Shown: piece after piece, positions 53,323 to 62,285 of the stretch
Layout of the letters: every line of letters starts with the position of its first letter
Position numbering within the stretch: the stretch's first letter is position 1
The notes under the pieces: model-generated
Databases searched by the model: none
Seen by the model: only the letters and a program-made list of their open reading frames with translations
What the model was told of the DNA's origin: nothing
Program-made: the position numbers and the translations under genes
Assembly (NCBI RefSeq): GCF_029850875.1
Contig: NZ_JAOVAM010000003.1
Span: forward strand, 124,001 to 188,000
DNA length: 64,000 nucleotides
Origin: Rothia similimucilaginosa
GTDB taxonomy: Bacteria > Actinomycetota > Actinomycetes > Actinomycetales > Micrococcaceae
Direction: 5' to 3'

Positions 53323-54378
53323 TTAGCGCACCTCCTGCACGCGGGCAACGGTCTTCAGTTCGGCAACAGCAGCATCAATACTGGTGATTTCGCCGAGGAG
53401 TTCCAGGGTGAGGGTGCCGTAGGCTTTACCCTGCAGGGTCTCGATACCACCGCCCACAATGTTGAAGCGGACGTTACGGGAACCCAGGTAGGACAGCACC
53501 TTACCGAGCTCCTGGTTACCTTCCACAATCTCAACGTTGACGAGGTACCCCTTGTGGTTTGCACGCAACTCAGCCGCTTCCTTGCCAGTGGGGGCAAGCT
53601 TCACGGTGGTTGCCACGAAGAGTTTTGCCACCTCAGTCTGCGGGTTGGAGAAGACATCGTACACGTTGCCCTGCTCCACCACACGACCGGACTCCATCAC
53701 TGCCACACGGTCAGCAATAGTGGACACCACATCCATCTCGTGGGTAATGACCACAACGGTCACACCCAGTTCACGGTTGACCTTCTTCAATAGTGCAAGC
53801 ACTTCATGGGTGGTTTCAGGATCCAGCGCACTGGTCGACTCATCGGCCAGTAGCAGAGCCGGGTTAGTGGCGAGCGCACGCGCAATGCCCACACGCTGCT
53901 TCTGACCGCCAGAGAGCTGGTTGGGGTAGTGACCTGCACGGTCTGCCAGACCCACGAAGTCAAGCATCTCCAGGGCGCGAGCACGGCGGTCCTTCTTAGA
54001 CCAGCCAGCAATCTTTAGCGGGAACTCAACGTTACCGAGCACAGTGCGGGAGTTCATGAGGTTGAACTGCTGAAAGATCATGCCGATATTGGTGCGTGCT
54101 TCACGCAGTTCGGAGTCACGCTTACCTGAAATCTCAAAGCCGCCAACGGTCAGGGTGCCGCTGGTGGTGGTTTCCAGACCGTTGATGAGACGGACCAGGG
54201 TGGACTTACCGGCACCAGAGTAGCCGATAATTGCAAAGATTTCACCGCGGTTAATGGTGAGGGAGACGCTGTCGACGGCAGTTACTGCCTTGGGGCCGGT
54301 GCCGAAGACTTTGGAGACTCCGTCCAGAACCACCATGGGCGCGATGCTGTCGCCGAGGCTCTGTGTCAGTTCACTCAT
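53323..54378 (-). CDS. metN: Methionine ABC transporter ATPase
   Basis: 351 residues. The ATPase domain (about 15-255) has Walker A GYSGAGKSTL, signature LSGGQKQRVGIARAL, Walker B LLLADEST and H-loop VITHEM. A C-terminal NIL domain (about 275-350) in this family binds methionine to cause trans-inhibition. ATG 54378 gives the typical N-terminus ahead of MVVLDGVSKVF; the open frame begins 20 codons earlier. Middle gene of metQ-metN-metI. Confidence 0.95.
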   Translation of the reverse strand: MSELTQSLGDSIAPMVVLDGVSKVFGTGPKAVTAVDSVSLTINRGEIFAIIGYSGAGKSTLVRLINGLETTTSGTLTVGGFEISGKRDSELREARTNIGMIFQQFNLMNSRTVLGNVEFPLKIAGWSKKDRRARALEMLDFVGLADRAGHYPNQLSGGQKQRVGIARALATNPALLLADESTSALDPETTHEVLALLKKVNRELGVTVVVITHEMDVVSTIADRVAVMESGRVVEQGNVYDVFSNPQTEVAKLFVATTVKLAPTGKEAAELRANHKGYLVNVEIVEGNQELGKVLSYLGSRNVRFNIVGGGIETLQGKAYGTLTLELLGEITSIDAAVAELKTVARVQEVR

Positions 54379-54523
54379 AAATTTGTATCCGTTATATGTC
54401 GTGGTTGGGGCGTCAAGGGCCTTAACGCCGGTACGCAAAGGACGGTAAGCCTTTCGTGCCCCGCATCGGGTGCATAGACTTACCGCCTTTGCGTATGCCT
54501 AGATGAGGCGTGTATTCAGAAGA

Positions 54524-55402
54524 TTACTTCTTAGCGCGCAGCTTGGCTTCTTCGTTAGCCAGGGACTGACGGAGTTCGTCGGTGCTTACGTTGACCTCAA
54601 CAGCGGTGCCGCGGGTCTCTTCCTGGACGACGTCCATGACGGCCTTCGTGTGGAAGATTTCGACGATCTTCTTATAGGTCTCGTCGTCAGCCTTGTCCTT
54701 CTGTGCAACGAACAGGTTCACGTACTTGATAGCGGAGGGGTCGCTCTTGGGGTCGTCCTGAGCTAGAGCGTCTGCGGGCTTCAGGCCGGCGTCCTTGAGG
54801 AAGTCGTTGTTCACAACAGCACCGTCTGCAGATTCCATGCCGACCACGGTCTGGGTTGCGTCAACGGGGGTAACCTTCACCTTAGAGGCGGAGGTGTCAA
54901 CGTCATCGATGGTAGGTGAGTCAACGTCAGCGCTCTTGAAGGTGACCAGACCGTTGGTCTTCAGCAGCTTCAGCGCACGTGCTTCGTTCACGGTGTCGTT
55001 CGGGATAACGATTTCGCCACCCTGGGGGATGTCAGCCAGCTTGGAGTGCTTCTTGGAGAACAGAGCCATCGGGTAAATCACGGTCGGGCCGACAACCTGC
55101 AGGTCCTTGTTGGCGCTGACGTTGTAGTTCGACAGGTATGCGATGTGCTGGAAGCGGTTCATGTCGATGTCACCGGCGTCCAGTGCGGGGTTCGGCTCAG
55201 TGTACGCGCTGAACTCCTTGTACTCAATGTCGATGCCCTGCTTCTTAGCTTCTTCCTTCAGGGTCTTGTTGAACTTCTCAGAACCAACCACACCGATTGT
55301 GACCTTCTTGGAGCTGGAGGAAGAGGAGGAGTTGGTGGAACCGCAGGCTGCCAGGCCAAAGACCATGGGGACGACTGCGAGAGCAGCAGCAAACTTCTTC
55401 AC
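54524..55402 (-). CDS. metQ: Methionine-binding lipoprotein (NlpA/MetQ family)
   Basis: 292 residues. A lipoprotein signal peptide ends in GLAACG (lipidated Cys20), followed by a Ser-rich spacer and the MetQ fold (KKVTIGVVGS, IDIEYKEFSAYTEPNPALDAGDIDMNRFQHIAYL, GGEIVIPNDTVNEARALKLL). It delivers methionine to MetNI at the outer face of the membrane. First gene of the operon; 145 bases separate it from metN. I saw no SAM riboswitch blocks in the leader. Confidence 0.94.
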   Translation of the reverse strand: MKKFAAALAVVPMVFGLAACGSTNSSSSSSSKKVTIGVVGSEKFNKTLKEEAKKQGIDIEYKEFSAYTEPNPALDAGDIDMNRFQHIAYLSNYNVSANKDLQVVGPTVIYPMALFSKKHSKLADIPQGGEIVIPNDTVNEARALKLLKTNGLVTFKSADVDSPTIDDVDTSASKVKVTPVDATQTVVGMESADGAVVNNDFLKDAGLKPADALAQDDPKSDPSAIKYVNLFVAQKDKADDETYKKIVEIFHTKAVMDVVQEETRGTAVEVNVSTDELRQSLANEEAKLRAKK

Positions 55403-55637
55403 GGCTATGAATCTTTCTGTTGAATGATGATGCGTTCCACCGGGTGCTCACGTTGGTACTAGCACGTCCGATGGGAATGATGATGGGACAATTACAGCAC
55501 GCACAGGGGCGGGTGTGGAAGTTGAGCTCTATTCATGAGACACAGAACGTCAAGGTCGTCATATTTTGTCATAATTCTTCACAGATTGATTATTGCAACG
55601 TCATTAAAACCCGCTCCTCGATCCTCCGTACACAAAA

Positions 55638-55673
55638 ACGCCGGCCCGGGCAAAACAAACCCAAGCCGGCGTT
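55638..55673 (-). terminator. Terminator of the acyl-CoA ligase gene
   Basis: AACGCCGGC/GCCGGCGTT arms with inner CGGG/CCC pairing and TTTTTG on the minus strand. Confidence 0.75.
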
Positions 55674-55721
55674 CATCCTACCCACCTGTTACGGACCGGG
55701 GGGGGGAATCAACCAGTACTA

Positions 55722-57473
55722 CTAATCGAACTCGCCCGAAGCAATCAATTGCTCACGCACCTTACGGCGCAGAACCTTACCCAGCATCGAACGCGGCAGA
55801 TCATCCACGACCACGATGCGGCGCGGAACCTTATAGCGGGTCACCTTCGAGTAGCAGTGCTCACGTAGAGTATGCTCCTGCACCACTCGACCCGGGGCGG
55901 CAATCACAGCAGCAACGACCATCTCACCACCTGCAGGCAACGGAATGCCCACCACCGCCGCATCAGCAACCGTATCATGCTGCTTGAGGGCGACCTCAAC
56001 CTCCGTCGGGGAGACATTGAAACCGCCGGTAATAATAACTTCCTTAATGCGGTCCACAATCTGGATGAAGTAGTCCTCGTCCAGGCGCACAATATCACCG
56101 GTACGCAACCAACCATCAGGGGTGATGGTCTTTGCCGTCTCGTCCTCACGCTTCCAATAGCCAGCAAAACGCTGAGGGCCCTTCACCCACAGCTCCCCCT
56201 CTTCGCCATCGGGCATATCCTCACCGGTCTCCGGGTCTACCACACGAATATCGGTGGAGGGGAACGGAACACCAATGAAACCGGCGCGGCGAGTATCATT
56301 GAGCGGGTTGCAGGACACCAGCGGGGCACACTCAGTCAGGCCGTAGCCCTCCACCATGAAACCACCGGAGGCTTCCTCCCACTCGGCAACCAGCTCAGGC
56401 GGCAGGTTCATCGCACCAGACACCGCGTAACGGATACCCTCCAGGGACACGCCGCGCTTCTTCGCCTCGTCCATGAGCCGGCGGTACACCGGAGGAACCG
56501 CAGGAAGAATGGTCGGGCGGGTCTTCTTCATCGCCTTCAAAATCAGGTCCATGTCCACGGTCGGGAACAGCACCAGGCGGGCACGGCACAGCGACGCAAT
56601 CGTCACGCCCAGGGTCATACCGTACGCGTGGAACAACGGCAGAACCGAGTAAATCACCTCGTCATCGCCCGGGTTAATCCATGCCTCACCCATACGGCCG
56701 TTAGACTCCAGGTTACGGTGGGTGAGCATCACACCCTTCGGCCGACCGGTCGTACCCGAGGTGTACTGCAACAGCGCAATATCGTACGCGGTCGGACGGC
56801 GATGAGACGGGTCAATACGCTCACTCTTCACCAAATGAGCCCACGATATAGTCCCCGGAGCGGAACCAGTCAGCTTCTCACGCGAAGCACGTGCATTTTT
56901 CAACGGCAACTTCAGCGCGGTACGCATCAGCGCGGGCATCGCCGAAATCATGTTCACCGAATAAATATGAGATGGGCGGATATCCGACGGCAGACCCGTA
57001 ATATGCGAAGCAATCTTATCCCACACAATCGCGATCTTCGCACCGTGATCCTCAAACATGTGACGCAACTCCGCGCCCGTATACAGCGGGTTATGCTCCA
57101 CCACAATCGCCCCTAGACGCAGAATCGCGTAAAACGCTGCAATATGCTGAGGACAGTTCGGCAAAATCAGCGCCACACGGTCACCCGGCTGCACACCCGC
57201 CACACGCAGACCCTCCGCCGCACGCTCAATCTGATCCCCCAACTCAGCGTAGGTGGTCGTCGCACCAAAAAACTCCAGCGCCACCTTATGCGGTGCGGTA
57301 CGAACCGCCTCATCAATGAGATGACTCAATGACGTCTCCGGGAGCTCAATATCGCGTGCAGTCCACGGAGTATAGTTCTTCAACCAGGGGCGATGCGCCA
57401 ACGGATGCGCGCCAGCGGGGGATGCAGGTGCCACCGCATCCTGCAGGTTCGTATTCTTCTGAGCCTCAGTCAT
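55722..57473 (-). CDS. Long-chain fatty-acid-CoA ligase-like AMP-forming enzyme
   Basis: 583-residue ANL-superfamily enzyme. The P-loop is YTSGTTGRPKGVMLTHRNL; motif A5 is EGYGLTE; GWLRTGDIV is the Asp hinge region; and the C-terminal catalytic Lys region is GKVLRRK, preceded by RIKEVIITGGFNVSPTEVE. It activates a carboxylic acid with ATP and CoA; the FadD-type layout favours a fatty acid. A 2,3-dihydroxybenzoate ligase (EntE) is not supported by the motifs or location. The frame opens at 57638, but ATG 57473 fits the family and has CACAAT six bases upstream, so it may be leaderless. Confidence 0.88.
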   Translation of the reverse strand: MTEAQKNTNLQDAVAPASPAGAHPLAHRPWLKNYTPWTARDIELPETSLSHLIDEAVRTAPHKVALEFFGATTTYAELGDQIERAAEGLRVAGVQPGDRVALILPNCPQHIAAFYAILRLGAIVVEHNPLYTGAELRHMFEDHGAKIAIVWDKIASHITGLPSDIRPSHIYSVNMISAMPALMRTALKLPLKNARASREKLTGSAPGTISWAHLVKSERIDPSHRRPTAYDIALLQYTSGTTGRPKGVMLTHRNLESNGRMGEAWINPGDDEVIYSVLPLFHAYGMTLGVTIASLCRARLVLFPTVDMDLILKAMKKTRPTILPAVPPVYRRLMDEAKKRGVSLEGIRYAVSGAMNLPPELVAEWEEASGGFMVEGYGLTECAPLVSCNPLNDTRRAGFIGVPFPSTDIRVVDPETGEDMPDGEEGELWVKGPQRFAGYWKREDETAKTITPDGWLRTGDIVRLDEDYFIQIVDRIKEVIITGGFNVSPTEVEVALKQHDTVADAAVVGIPLPAGGEMVVAAVIAAPGRVVQEHTLREHCYSKVTRYKVPRRIVVVDDLPRSMLGKVLRRKVREQLIASGEFD

Positions 57474-57479
57474 GCATTG

Positions 57480-57485
57480 ATTGTG
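57480..57485 (-). promoter_or_regulatory. Possible -10 element of a leaderless promoter
   Basis: CACAAT on the minus strand, six bases before ATG 57473. Confidence 0.4.
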
Positions 57486-57608
57486 CCTTCCCACGCCCTC
57501 ACGCTTCAACTCAGTGGCGCCTCTTTCCACGCTGAAAATCACGCCGTACACCCACCCCAGATACCGCAATAAACGCCGAAACACTAAGGTAAACCCAAGC
57601 AACTCTGG

Positions 57609-57614
57609 GATACT
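57609..57614 (+). promoter_or_regulatory. -10 element of a probable leaderless promoter
   Basis: GATACT, six bases before ATG 57621; no ribosome binding site. Confidence 0.5.
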
Positions 57615-57620
57615 TAAAGC

Positions 57621-57770
57621 ATGAGTAAACGACAGCAAGAGATCACTGACGAACAGTTCAAGAAGCTCCTCCGCGAAATTTCCAAACGATTCACTATCGC
57701 CGGAGGAGTCGTTATCCTGTTCGGAATGGCTATCATCGCGCTAGTCTACCTTCTGGGAGGAGCCCACTAA
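57621..57770 (+). CDS. 49-residue single-helix membrane protein
   Basis: Begins MSKRQQEITDEQFKKLLREI, then one transmembrane helix (about 27-45; GGVVILFGMAIIALVYLLGG) and ends AH. The basic, helix-prone N-terminus should be cytoplasmic. The TAA overlaps the ATG of the acetyltransferase (TAATG), so the two are translated together. GATACT six bases before the ATG suggests a leaderless mRNA. I do not recognise a family. Confidence 0.7.
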   Translation: MSKRQQEITDEQFKKLLREISKRFTIAGGVVILFGMAIIALVYLLGGAH

Positions 57771-58432
57771 TGCACACCCCGCAGCGCCCCACCGGTGAAA
57801 ACTTCAACCGTATGACCAACGGTTCCGTCTACATGCCCGACGCCGAATGCGCCACACAGTTCAAACGCATTTATGCCGCCACCATCCTCGCCGAAGAACA
57901 CTACGCACGCGGCGAGCAGGCGCAGGCAATGCACGTCTACCGTAAACACCTCGGCCACCTGGGCAAACACGCCCACATCCGACCCGGCGTACGCTTTGAC
58001 TACGGCGTGAACACCTACATCGGTGACGGTTCCTTCTTCAACTTCGGCACCGTCTTCCTGGACGTCTGCCCGATCCGCATCGGCTCTACCGTACTGGTTG
58101 GTAGCAACGTACAGTTTATGACCCCCACCCATCCGCTCCACCCCGGCGACCGCGCCGACTACTGGGAAGCAGGCGCGCCCATCACCGTTGAAGACAACGT
58201 ATGGATCGGTAGCGGAGCTATCATCCTGGGCGGCGTGACCATCGGCAAGAACTCCGTGATCGGTGCAGGAACTGTCGTCACCAAGGACGTCCCCGCTAGC
58301 TCCCTCGTGGTGGGCAACCCCGGCCGCGTCATCCGCACCCTGGATGAGAACGAGCGCCCCGCACACCCGCACACCTTCTCCGCAGAAGCTATGGAAGAAG
58401 CACGCGCCTTCTACGCTAACCGCGCACTCTAA
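57770..58432 (+). CDS. Sugar O-acetyltransferase (maltose/galactoside type)
   Basis: 220-residue trimeric left-handed beta-helix enzyme. An N-terminal Maa-type helical domain (about 5-75) precedes hexapeptide repeats (about 85-195; IRPGVRFDYG, IYIGDGSFFNFG-like, ITVEDNVWIGSGAIILGGVTIGKNSVIGAGTVVTKDVP). The catalytic His lies in MTPTHPLHP. It acetylates a sugar hydroxyl with acetyl-CoA; the acceptor is unknown. Start is coupled to the preceding 49-residue gene. Confidence 0.92.
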   Translation: MHTPQRPTGENFNRMTNGSVYMPDAECATQFKRIYAATILAEEHYARGEQAQAMHVYRKHLGHLGKHAHIRPGVRFDYGVNTYIGDGSFFNFGTVFLDVCPIRIGSTVLVGSNVQFMTPTHPLHPGDRADYWEAGAPITVEDNVWIGSGAIILGGVTIGKNSVIGAGTVVTKDVPASSLVVGNPGRVIRTLDENERPAHPHTFSAEAMEEARAFYANRAL

Positions 58433-58479
58433 GGCAACCCGCTTACCACGACCCCAGGATTAGAGATATAAAGGACTTA

Positions 58480-59568
58480 ATGAACGCACAGAACAACACC
58501 CCGCAGCAGCATCCGGCTGCTGCGGCGTCCTCCCCCACTGAAAGTGACCTGTGGGAGGCAGCATTCTCCTCCGACGACCCCACCGTGGTCCTGACCGATG
58601 AGGAGCTGAACGCGGCACGCCACGCCCACGAAAAAGCGCGCAAGTCGAGCTCTTCGGCGCAGTCCTCACAGGATGCAACCCGTCCCCTCACCGGGGCGGC
58701 TACCGCAACCCAGCCGACCCTCTCCCCCGATGCCACTTATCAAGGTGCAGAGTCCGGCGCTAACTTCGGCGAGCCCGGAGATGACAACCTCAGCTGGCTC
58801 GACAAGCCTACGCTCCCCAGCCCGGACAACGTACGCAACGGCGCAACTGCCGCCCCCGCTACCGCTACAAGCTACGAGGTGCCCACACCCAGCAACGCCC
58901 CCGCTGCATCGAGCACCCCGCAGGCTGCCCCCGCGGCAGATGACCACTTCATCATCTCCACCCCCACAGGTGATGCCGCTGGTTCGGAACCCATCCTCAC
59001 CGCCGCAACCGCGCTGTCCATGCAGAAGAGCCGCTACTCCCGCATGCACCTGCTGCCCGGTCTGCTCGGCTGGCTGATTACCATCTCCCTCATGGACGGT
59101 GGCTTGTGGGCTATCAAATCGTGGCTGACCCTGACCGGTCAGACCGAGTCCGTCGAGTATGCCTCGGTGGTCTCCAGTCTGTTCAGCGGCGCATCGCACG
59201 CTGTGCCGGTCGCGGTGGCGTTGGGTGTGCTCATCTTCTTCGCCTACCTGGTGGGCGGTTACGCAGCCGGACGCATGGCACGATTCGCTGGCGTGAAGCA
59301 GGGCATTGCCGTATGGCTCTGGCAGATTATGGCACTCATCATCGGGTCCCTGGCGACCTTCCTCGCGCCTCAGCTGTTCCAGAACGGTGTCGCGTCCCTG
59401 TCCCTGCAGAAGCTGATTGCGGGCGATTTTGCGAACGGTCTGCTGGCGGTTCTGCTGGTTCTGGCGTTGAGCTTCCTCGGCGCTATCCTCGGCGGTCTAT
59501 GCGGACGCCTGTACCACCGCCGCGTGGACAAGTATCCGAGCGACCAGGTGGCACGCAAGGACGCCTAG
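58480..59568 (+). CDS. Four-helix membrane protein with disordered N-terminus
   Basis: 362 residues. The first 185 are Ala/Pro/Ser/Thr-rich and probably disordered. The rest contains four hydrophobic helices (about 187-212, 245-270, 280-303, 312-340) with Gly/Ala-rich faces, including AYLVGGYAAGRMARFAG, and ends in basic RLYHRRVDKYPSDQ. It resembles TIGR04086-like small-helix membrane proteins, but I make no firm family call. AAGGA precedes ATG 58480, 47 bases after the acetyltransferase stop, so co-transcription is likely. Confidence 0.75.
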   Translation: MNAQNNTPQQHPAAAASSPTESDLWEAAFSSDDPTVVLTDEELNAARHAHEKARKSSSSAQSSQDATRPLTGAATATQPTLSPDATYQGAESGANFGEPGDDNLSWLDKPTLPSPDNVRNGATAAPATATSYEVPTPSNAPAASSTPQAAPAADDHFIISTPTGDAAGSEPILTAATALSMQKSRYSRMHLLPGLLGWLITISLMDGGLWAIKSWLTLTGQTESVEYASVVSSLFSGASHAVPVAVALGVLIFFAYLVGGYAAGRMARFAGVKQGIAVWLWQIMALIIGSLATFLAPQLFQNGVASLSLQKLIAGDFANGLLAVLLVLALSFLGAILGGLCGRLYHRRVDKYPSDQVARKDA

Positions 59569-59609
59569 ACTTCTAAGCACCTGCACCTAGTTGCGATAAG
59601 AATAAACCG

Positions 59610-59657
59610 TACAGAAAACCTCCGGTACCTTACGTAAGGTACCGGAGGTTTTCTGTA
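59610..59657. terminator. Perfect 48-base palindrome, bidirectional terminator
   Basis: 24-base arms with no unpaired loop in the DNA (centre TACGTA), containing GGTACCGGAGGTTTTCTGTA. It separates the convergent membrane-protein and E2 genes. Confidence 0.88.
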
Positions 59658-59727
59658 TCTAAATATCTGTATCCTCAACAACCTCAGCTACCCAGCGATA
59701 CGACGCTGGCTATCTAAAACATACCGC

Positions 59728-61203
59728 CTAGTGGTCCAGCAGCAGTGCAGGCTCCTCTAGAATTGCAGCCACATCAGCCATGAAACGAGCCGACAGGTCC
59801 CCATCCACCACACGGTGATCGAAGGAGCCACCCAGGGTCGTCACCCAGCGAGGAATAACTTCACCATCAACAACCCACGGCTTCTGCTTGATCGTACCAA
59901 AGGCAATAATCGCGACCTCACCGGGATTGATAATCGGGGTACCCGTATCAATACCCAGCGAACCAATGTTCGTAATGGTCAGAGTGCCATTCGCCATCTC
60001 AGCAGGCTGAGTCTTACCCTCACGAGCACGAGAGGTTAGGTTGTTCAGTGCAATAGCCAGCTCACGCAGGGACAGCTCCTGCGCGTCCTTAATGTTCGGA
60101 ACCATCAGGCCGCGCGGGGTTGCCGCAGCAATACCCAGGTTCATAAAGTGCTTAATCTGAATTTCGCTATCGGTCCATGTTGCGTTGACCTGTGGGTTAC
60201 GCTCAGCAGCCCAAATAACCGCGGCGGCAAGCACCAGCAGCGGGGTGACCTTCACGCCCTCAAAGTGGCGAGACTTCTTCAGACGCTTCACGAACTCCAT
60301 GGTGCGCGAGGCATCAACGTCCACGAAGATGGACACGTGCGGAGCGCTAAACGCCGAGGAAACCATTGCCTTCGCGGTAGCCTTACGCACGCCACGCACC
60401 GGGATACGCTCGATGCGGTCACCGGGGGTGGTTGCAGACTGCCAGAAGGGCTGGCGGGCACCGCTATGCTGCACATCGTTCAGGTGCGCCACATAGTTCA
60501 TGAGGTCTTGCTTAGTCACCTGGCCGCGCGTACCGGTAGCGGTCACGTTCGCCAGGTCAACACCCAGCTCCTTTGCGGCAAGACGCACCGGAGGCGGCGC
60601 GAGGGTTGGGCGGTGCGGAACCTGCTCGGGAGCCAGAGTCGGCGCAGGAGCCGCTACGGGCTCGGGTGCTAGACGCTGCACCACCGAGTTCAGCGGAGTG
60701 TTCTCCACAAAGCGGGAGGCGCGCTCAGCCAGCTCACCCAACAGGCCCTGGTTGCGATTCACCGGATCGGCGGGGGCGTGCGCTACGGGTGTCTGAACAG
60801 CCGGTGCAACCGATGCCACAGTAGCCTGTGCGGGTTGGGTTGCGGAGGCGCTGCGCTTGCGGGCGCGACGCTTCACCACATCCGCCTTGGGACCGGAGCC
60901 GACCAGCGCGGTGCCGGACTCAGCCTCTGCGGCGGTGGGAGCTATCGGGGTTGCGGGTGCCTTGTCGCCGCCGGAGATGCTGATAATCGGGGTGCCCACC
61001 TCAACGGTTTCACCTTCAGTAACAAGCAGCGCCTCGACGGTACCGGCGAAGGGCGAGGGAAGTTCCACGATGCTCTTAGCGGTTTCAATTTCAACGAGGA
61101 CGTCGTTGATGGCGACCTCGGCGCCGACTGCTACCTTCCAGCTGAGGATTTCTGCTTCGGTCAGGCCTTCACCCACGTCAGGGAGCGGGAAAATCTGGGA
61201 CAT
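59728..61203 (-). CDS. 2-oxoacid dehydrogenase E2 (dihydrolipoamide acyltransferase)
   Basis: 491 residues. A single lipoyl domain (1-80) has lipoyl-Lys43 in [13 protein letters not shown]; an Ala/Pro-rich linker follows. A peripheral subunit-binding domain (about 205-240; [31 protein letters not shown]) precedes the catalytic core (about 265-490) with [12 protein letters not shown], the HxxxDG active site. It transfers the acyl group from E1-bound thiamine to CoA. With separate E1alpha and E1beta genes this is the branched-chain 2-oxoacid or PdhABC-type complex, and not the homodimeric-E1 actinobacterial pyruvate dehydrogenase. No E3 gene is adjacent. Confidence 0.93.
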   Translation of the reverse strand: MSQIFPLPDVGEGLTEAEILSWKVAVGAEVAINDVLVEIETAKSIVELPSPFAGTVEALLVTEGETVEVGTPIISISGGDKAPATPIAPTAAEAESGTALVGSGPKADVVKRRARKRSASATQPAQATVASVAPAVQTPVAHAPADPVNRNQGLLGELAERASRFVENTPLNSVVQRLAPEPVAAPAPTLAPEQVPHRPTLAPPPVRLAAKELGVDLANVTATGTRGQVTKQDLMNYVAHLNDVQHSGARQPFWQSATTPGDRIERIPVRGVRKATAKAMVSSAFSAPHVSIFVDVDASRTMEFVKRLKKSRHFEGVKVTPLLVLAAAVIWAAERNPQVNATWTDSEIQIKHFMNLGIAAATPRGLMVPNIKDAQELSLRELAIALNNLTSRAREGKTQPAEMANGTLTITNIGSLGIDTGTPIINPGEVAIIAFGTIKQKPWVVDGEVIPRWVTTLGGSFDHRVVDGDLSARFMADVAAILEEPALLLDH

Positions 61204-61296
61204 TTTTACCTCTCACTAGGGTATATACCCTATACGGAATATTATGTGCGGGCTTGCAACCCGCCGTAGCGCAACACGCTAATACTGAGGGAGTGA

Positions 61297-62283
61297 CTAG
61301 TAGTCAAAAGCACGGTCGACCGCCTCAAGAATACGGTCAATATCGGGTACATACTCTTCCTCAACACGGGAAACCGGGTACGGCATGTAGTAGCCACCCA
61401 CGCGAATCACCGGCGCCTGCAGGCTGTAGAAGCAACGCTCCGTAATCGCCGCAGCCAGCTCACCACCCATACCGCCGAAGGTTGGCGCCTCGTGGGCAAT
61501 AATCAGGCGACCAGTCTTCGCTACCGAAGCAGCAACGGTCGGCACATCCAGCGGCGAAATCGAGCGCAGGTCAATGACCTCGATCGAGCGGCCATCCTCC
61601 ACGGCAGCCTCAGCGGCAGCCAGAGCAACCGGCACCAGCGGACCGTACGCAACGATAGTCGCATCCGTACCTTCACGCACCACCTGGGCGCTAAAGGGAT
61701 CAAAGGAAGTGTCGCTAAAATCCACTTCGCCCTTGAGCCAGTAGCGGCGTTTCGGCTCAAAAATAATGACCGGGTCGGGGCACTCAATCGCCTTACGGGT
61801 CATCCAGTACGCCTCGTGCGGGGTCGAGGGGGTCACAATACGCAGACCCGCAGTGTGGGCGAACAGCGCCTCCGGGGACTCGGAGTGGTGCTCCACAGAA
61901 CCAATCACACCACCATACGGAATACGGATAGTCACCGGCACCGTGTACTGCTTGTCGGTGCGGTTATGAATCTTCGCCAGCTGGCTCGTGATCTGGTTGT
62001 AGGCGGGGAACACGAAGCCGTCGAACTGAATCTCCGGCACGGGACGGTAGCCACGCAGCGCCATACCGATGGAGGTACCGATAATGCCAGACTCGCCCAG
62101 GGGCGCATCCATAACGCGGCGGTTACCGAAACGTGTCTGCAGACCCTCGGTCACACGGTACACGCCGCCGAGCTTACCGATATCCTCACCGAGCATGACG
62201 ACGGTGCGGTCGGCTTCCATGGCGTCTTCTAGGCCGCGGGTAATCGCCTTGGCGAGGGTCAAACGTTCAATTTTCTCGCTCAT
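61297..62283 (-). CDS. 2-oxoacid dehydrogenase E1 beta subunit
   Basis: 328 residues of the transketolase-like beta subunit (LTLAKAITRGLEDAMEADRTVVMLGEDIG, PLGESGIIGTSIGMALRGYRPVPEIQF, SPLDVPTVAASVAKTGRLIIAHE). Together with E1alpha it binds thiamine diphosphate and decarboxylates the 2-oxoacid. AGGAG precedes ATG 62283; two bases after the E1alpha stop, so the genes are translated in series. Confidence 0.94.
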   Translation of the reverse strand: MSEKIERLTLAKAITRGLEDAMEADRTVVMLGEDIGKLGGVYRVTEGLQTRFGNRRVMDAPLGESGIIGTSIGMALRGYRPVPEIQFDGFVFPAYNQITSQLAKIHNRTDKQYTVPVTIRIPYGGVIGSVEHHSESPEALFAHTAGLRIVTPSTPHEAYWMTRKAIECPDPVIIFEPKRRYWLKGEVDFSDTSFDPFSAQVVREGTDATIVAYGPLVPVALAAAEAAVEDGRSIEVIDLRSISPLDVPTVAASVAKTGRLIIAHEAPTFGGMGGELAAAITERCFYSLQAPVIRVGGYYMPYPVSRVEEEYVPDIDRILEAVDRAFDY

Positions 62284-62285
62284 GC

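Noticed and set aside
55403-55637. Possible SAM riboswitch before metQ
   Set aside because: Looked for SAM-I, SAM-II and SAM-IV conserved blocks on the minus strand and found none.
55722-57473. Acyl-CoA ligase as the missing DHB-AMP ligase (EntE)
   Set aside because: The C-terminal region and A5 motif fit FadD-type ligases, and it is 30 kb from the entBAC operon.
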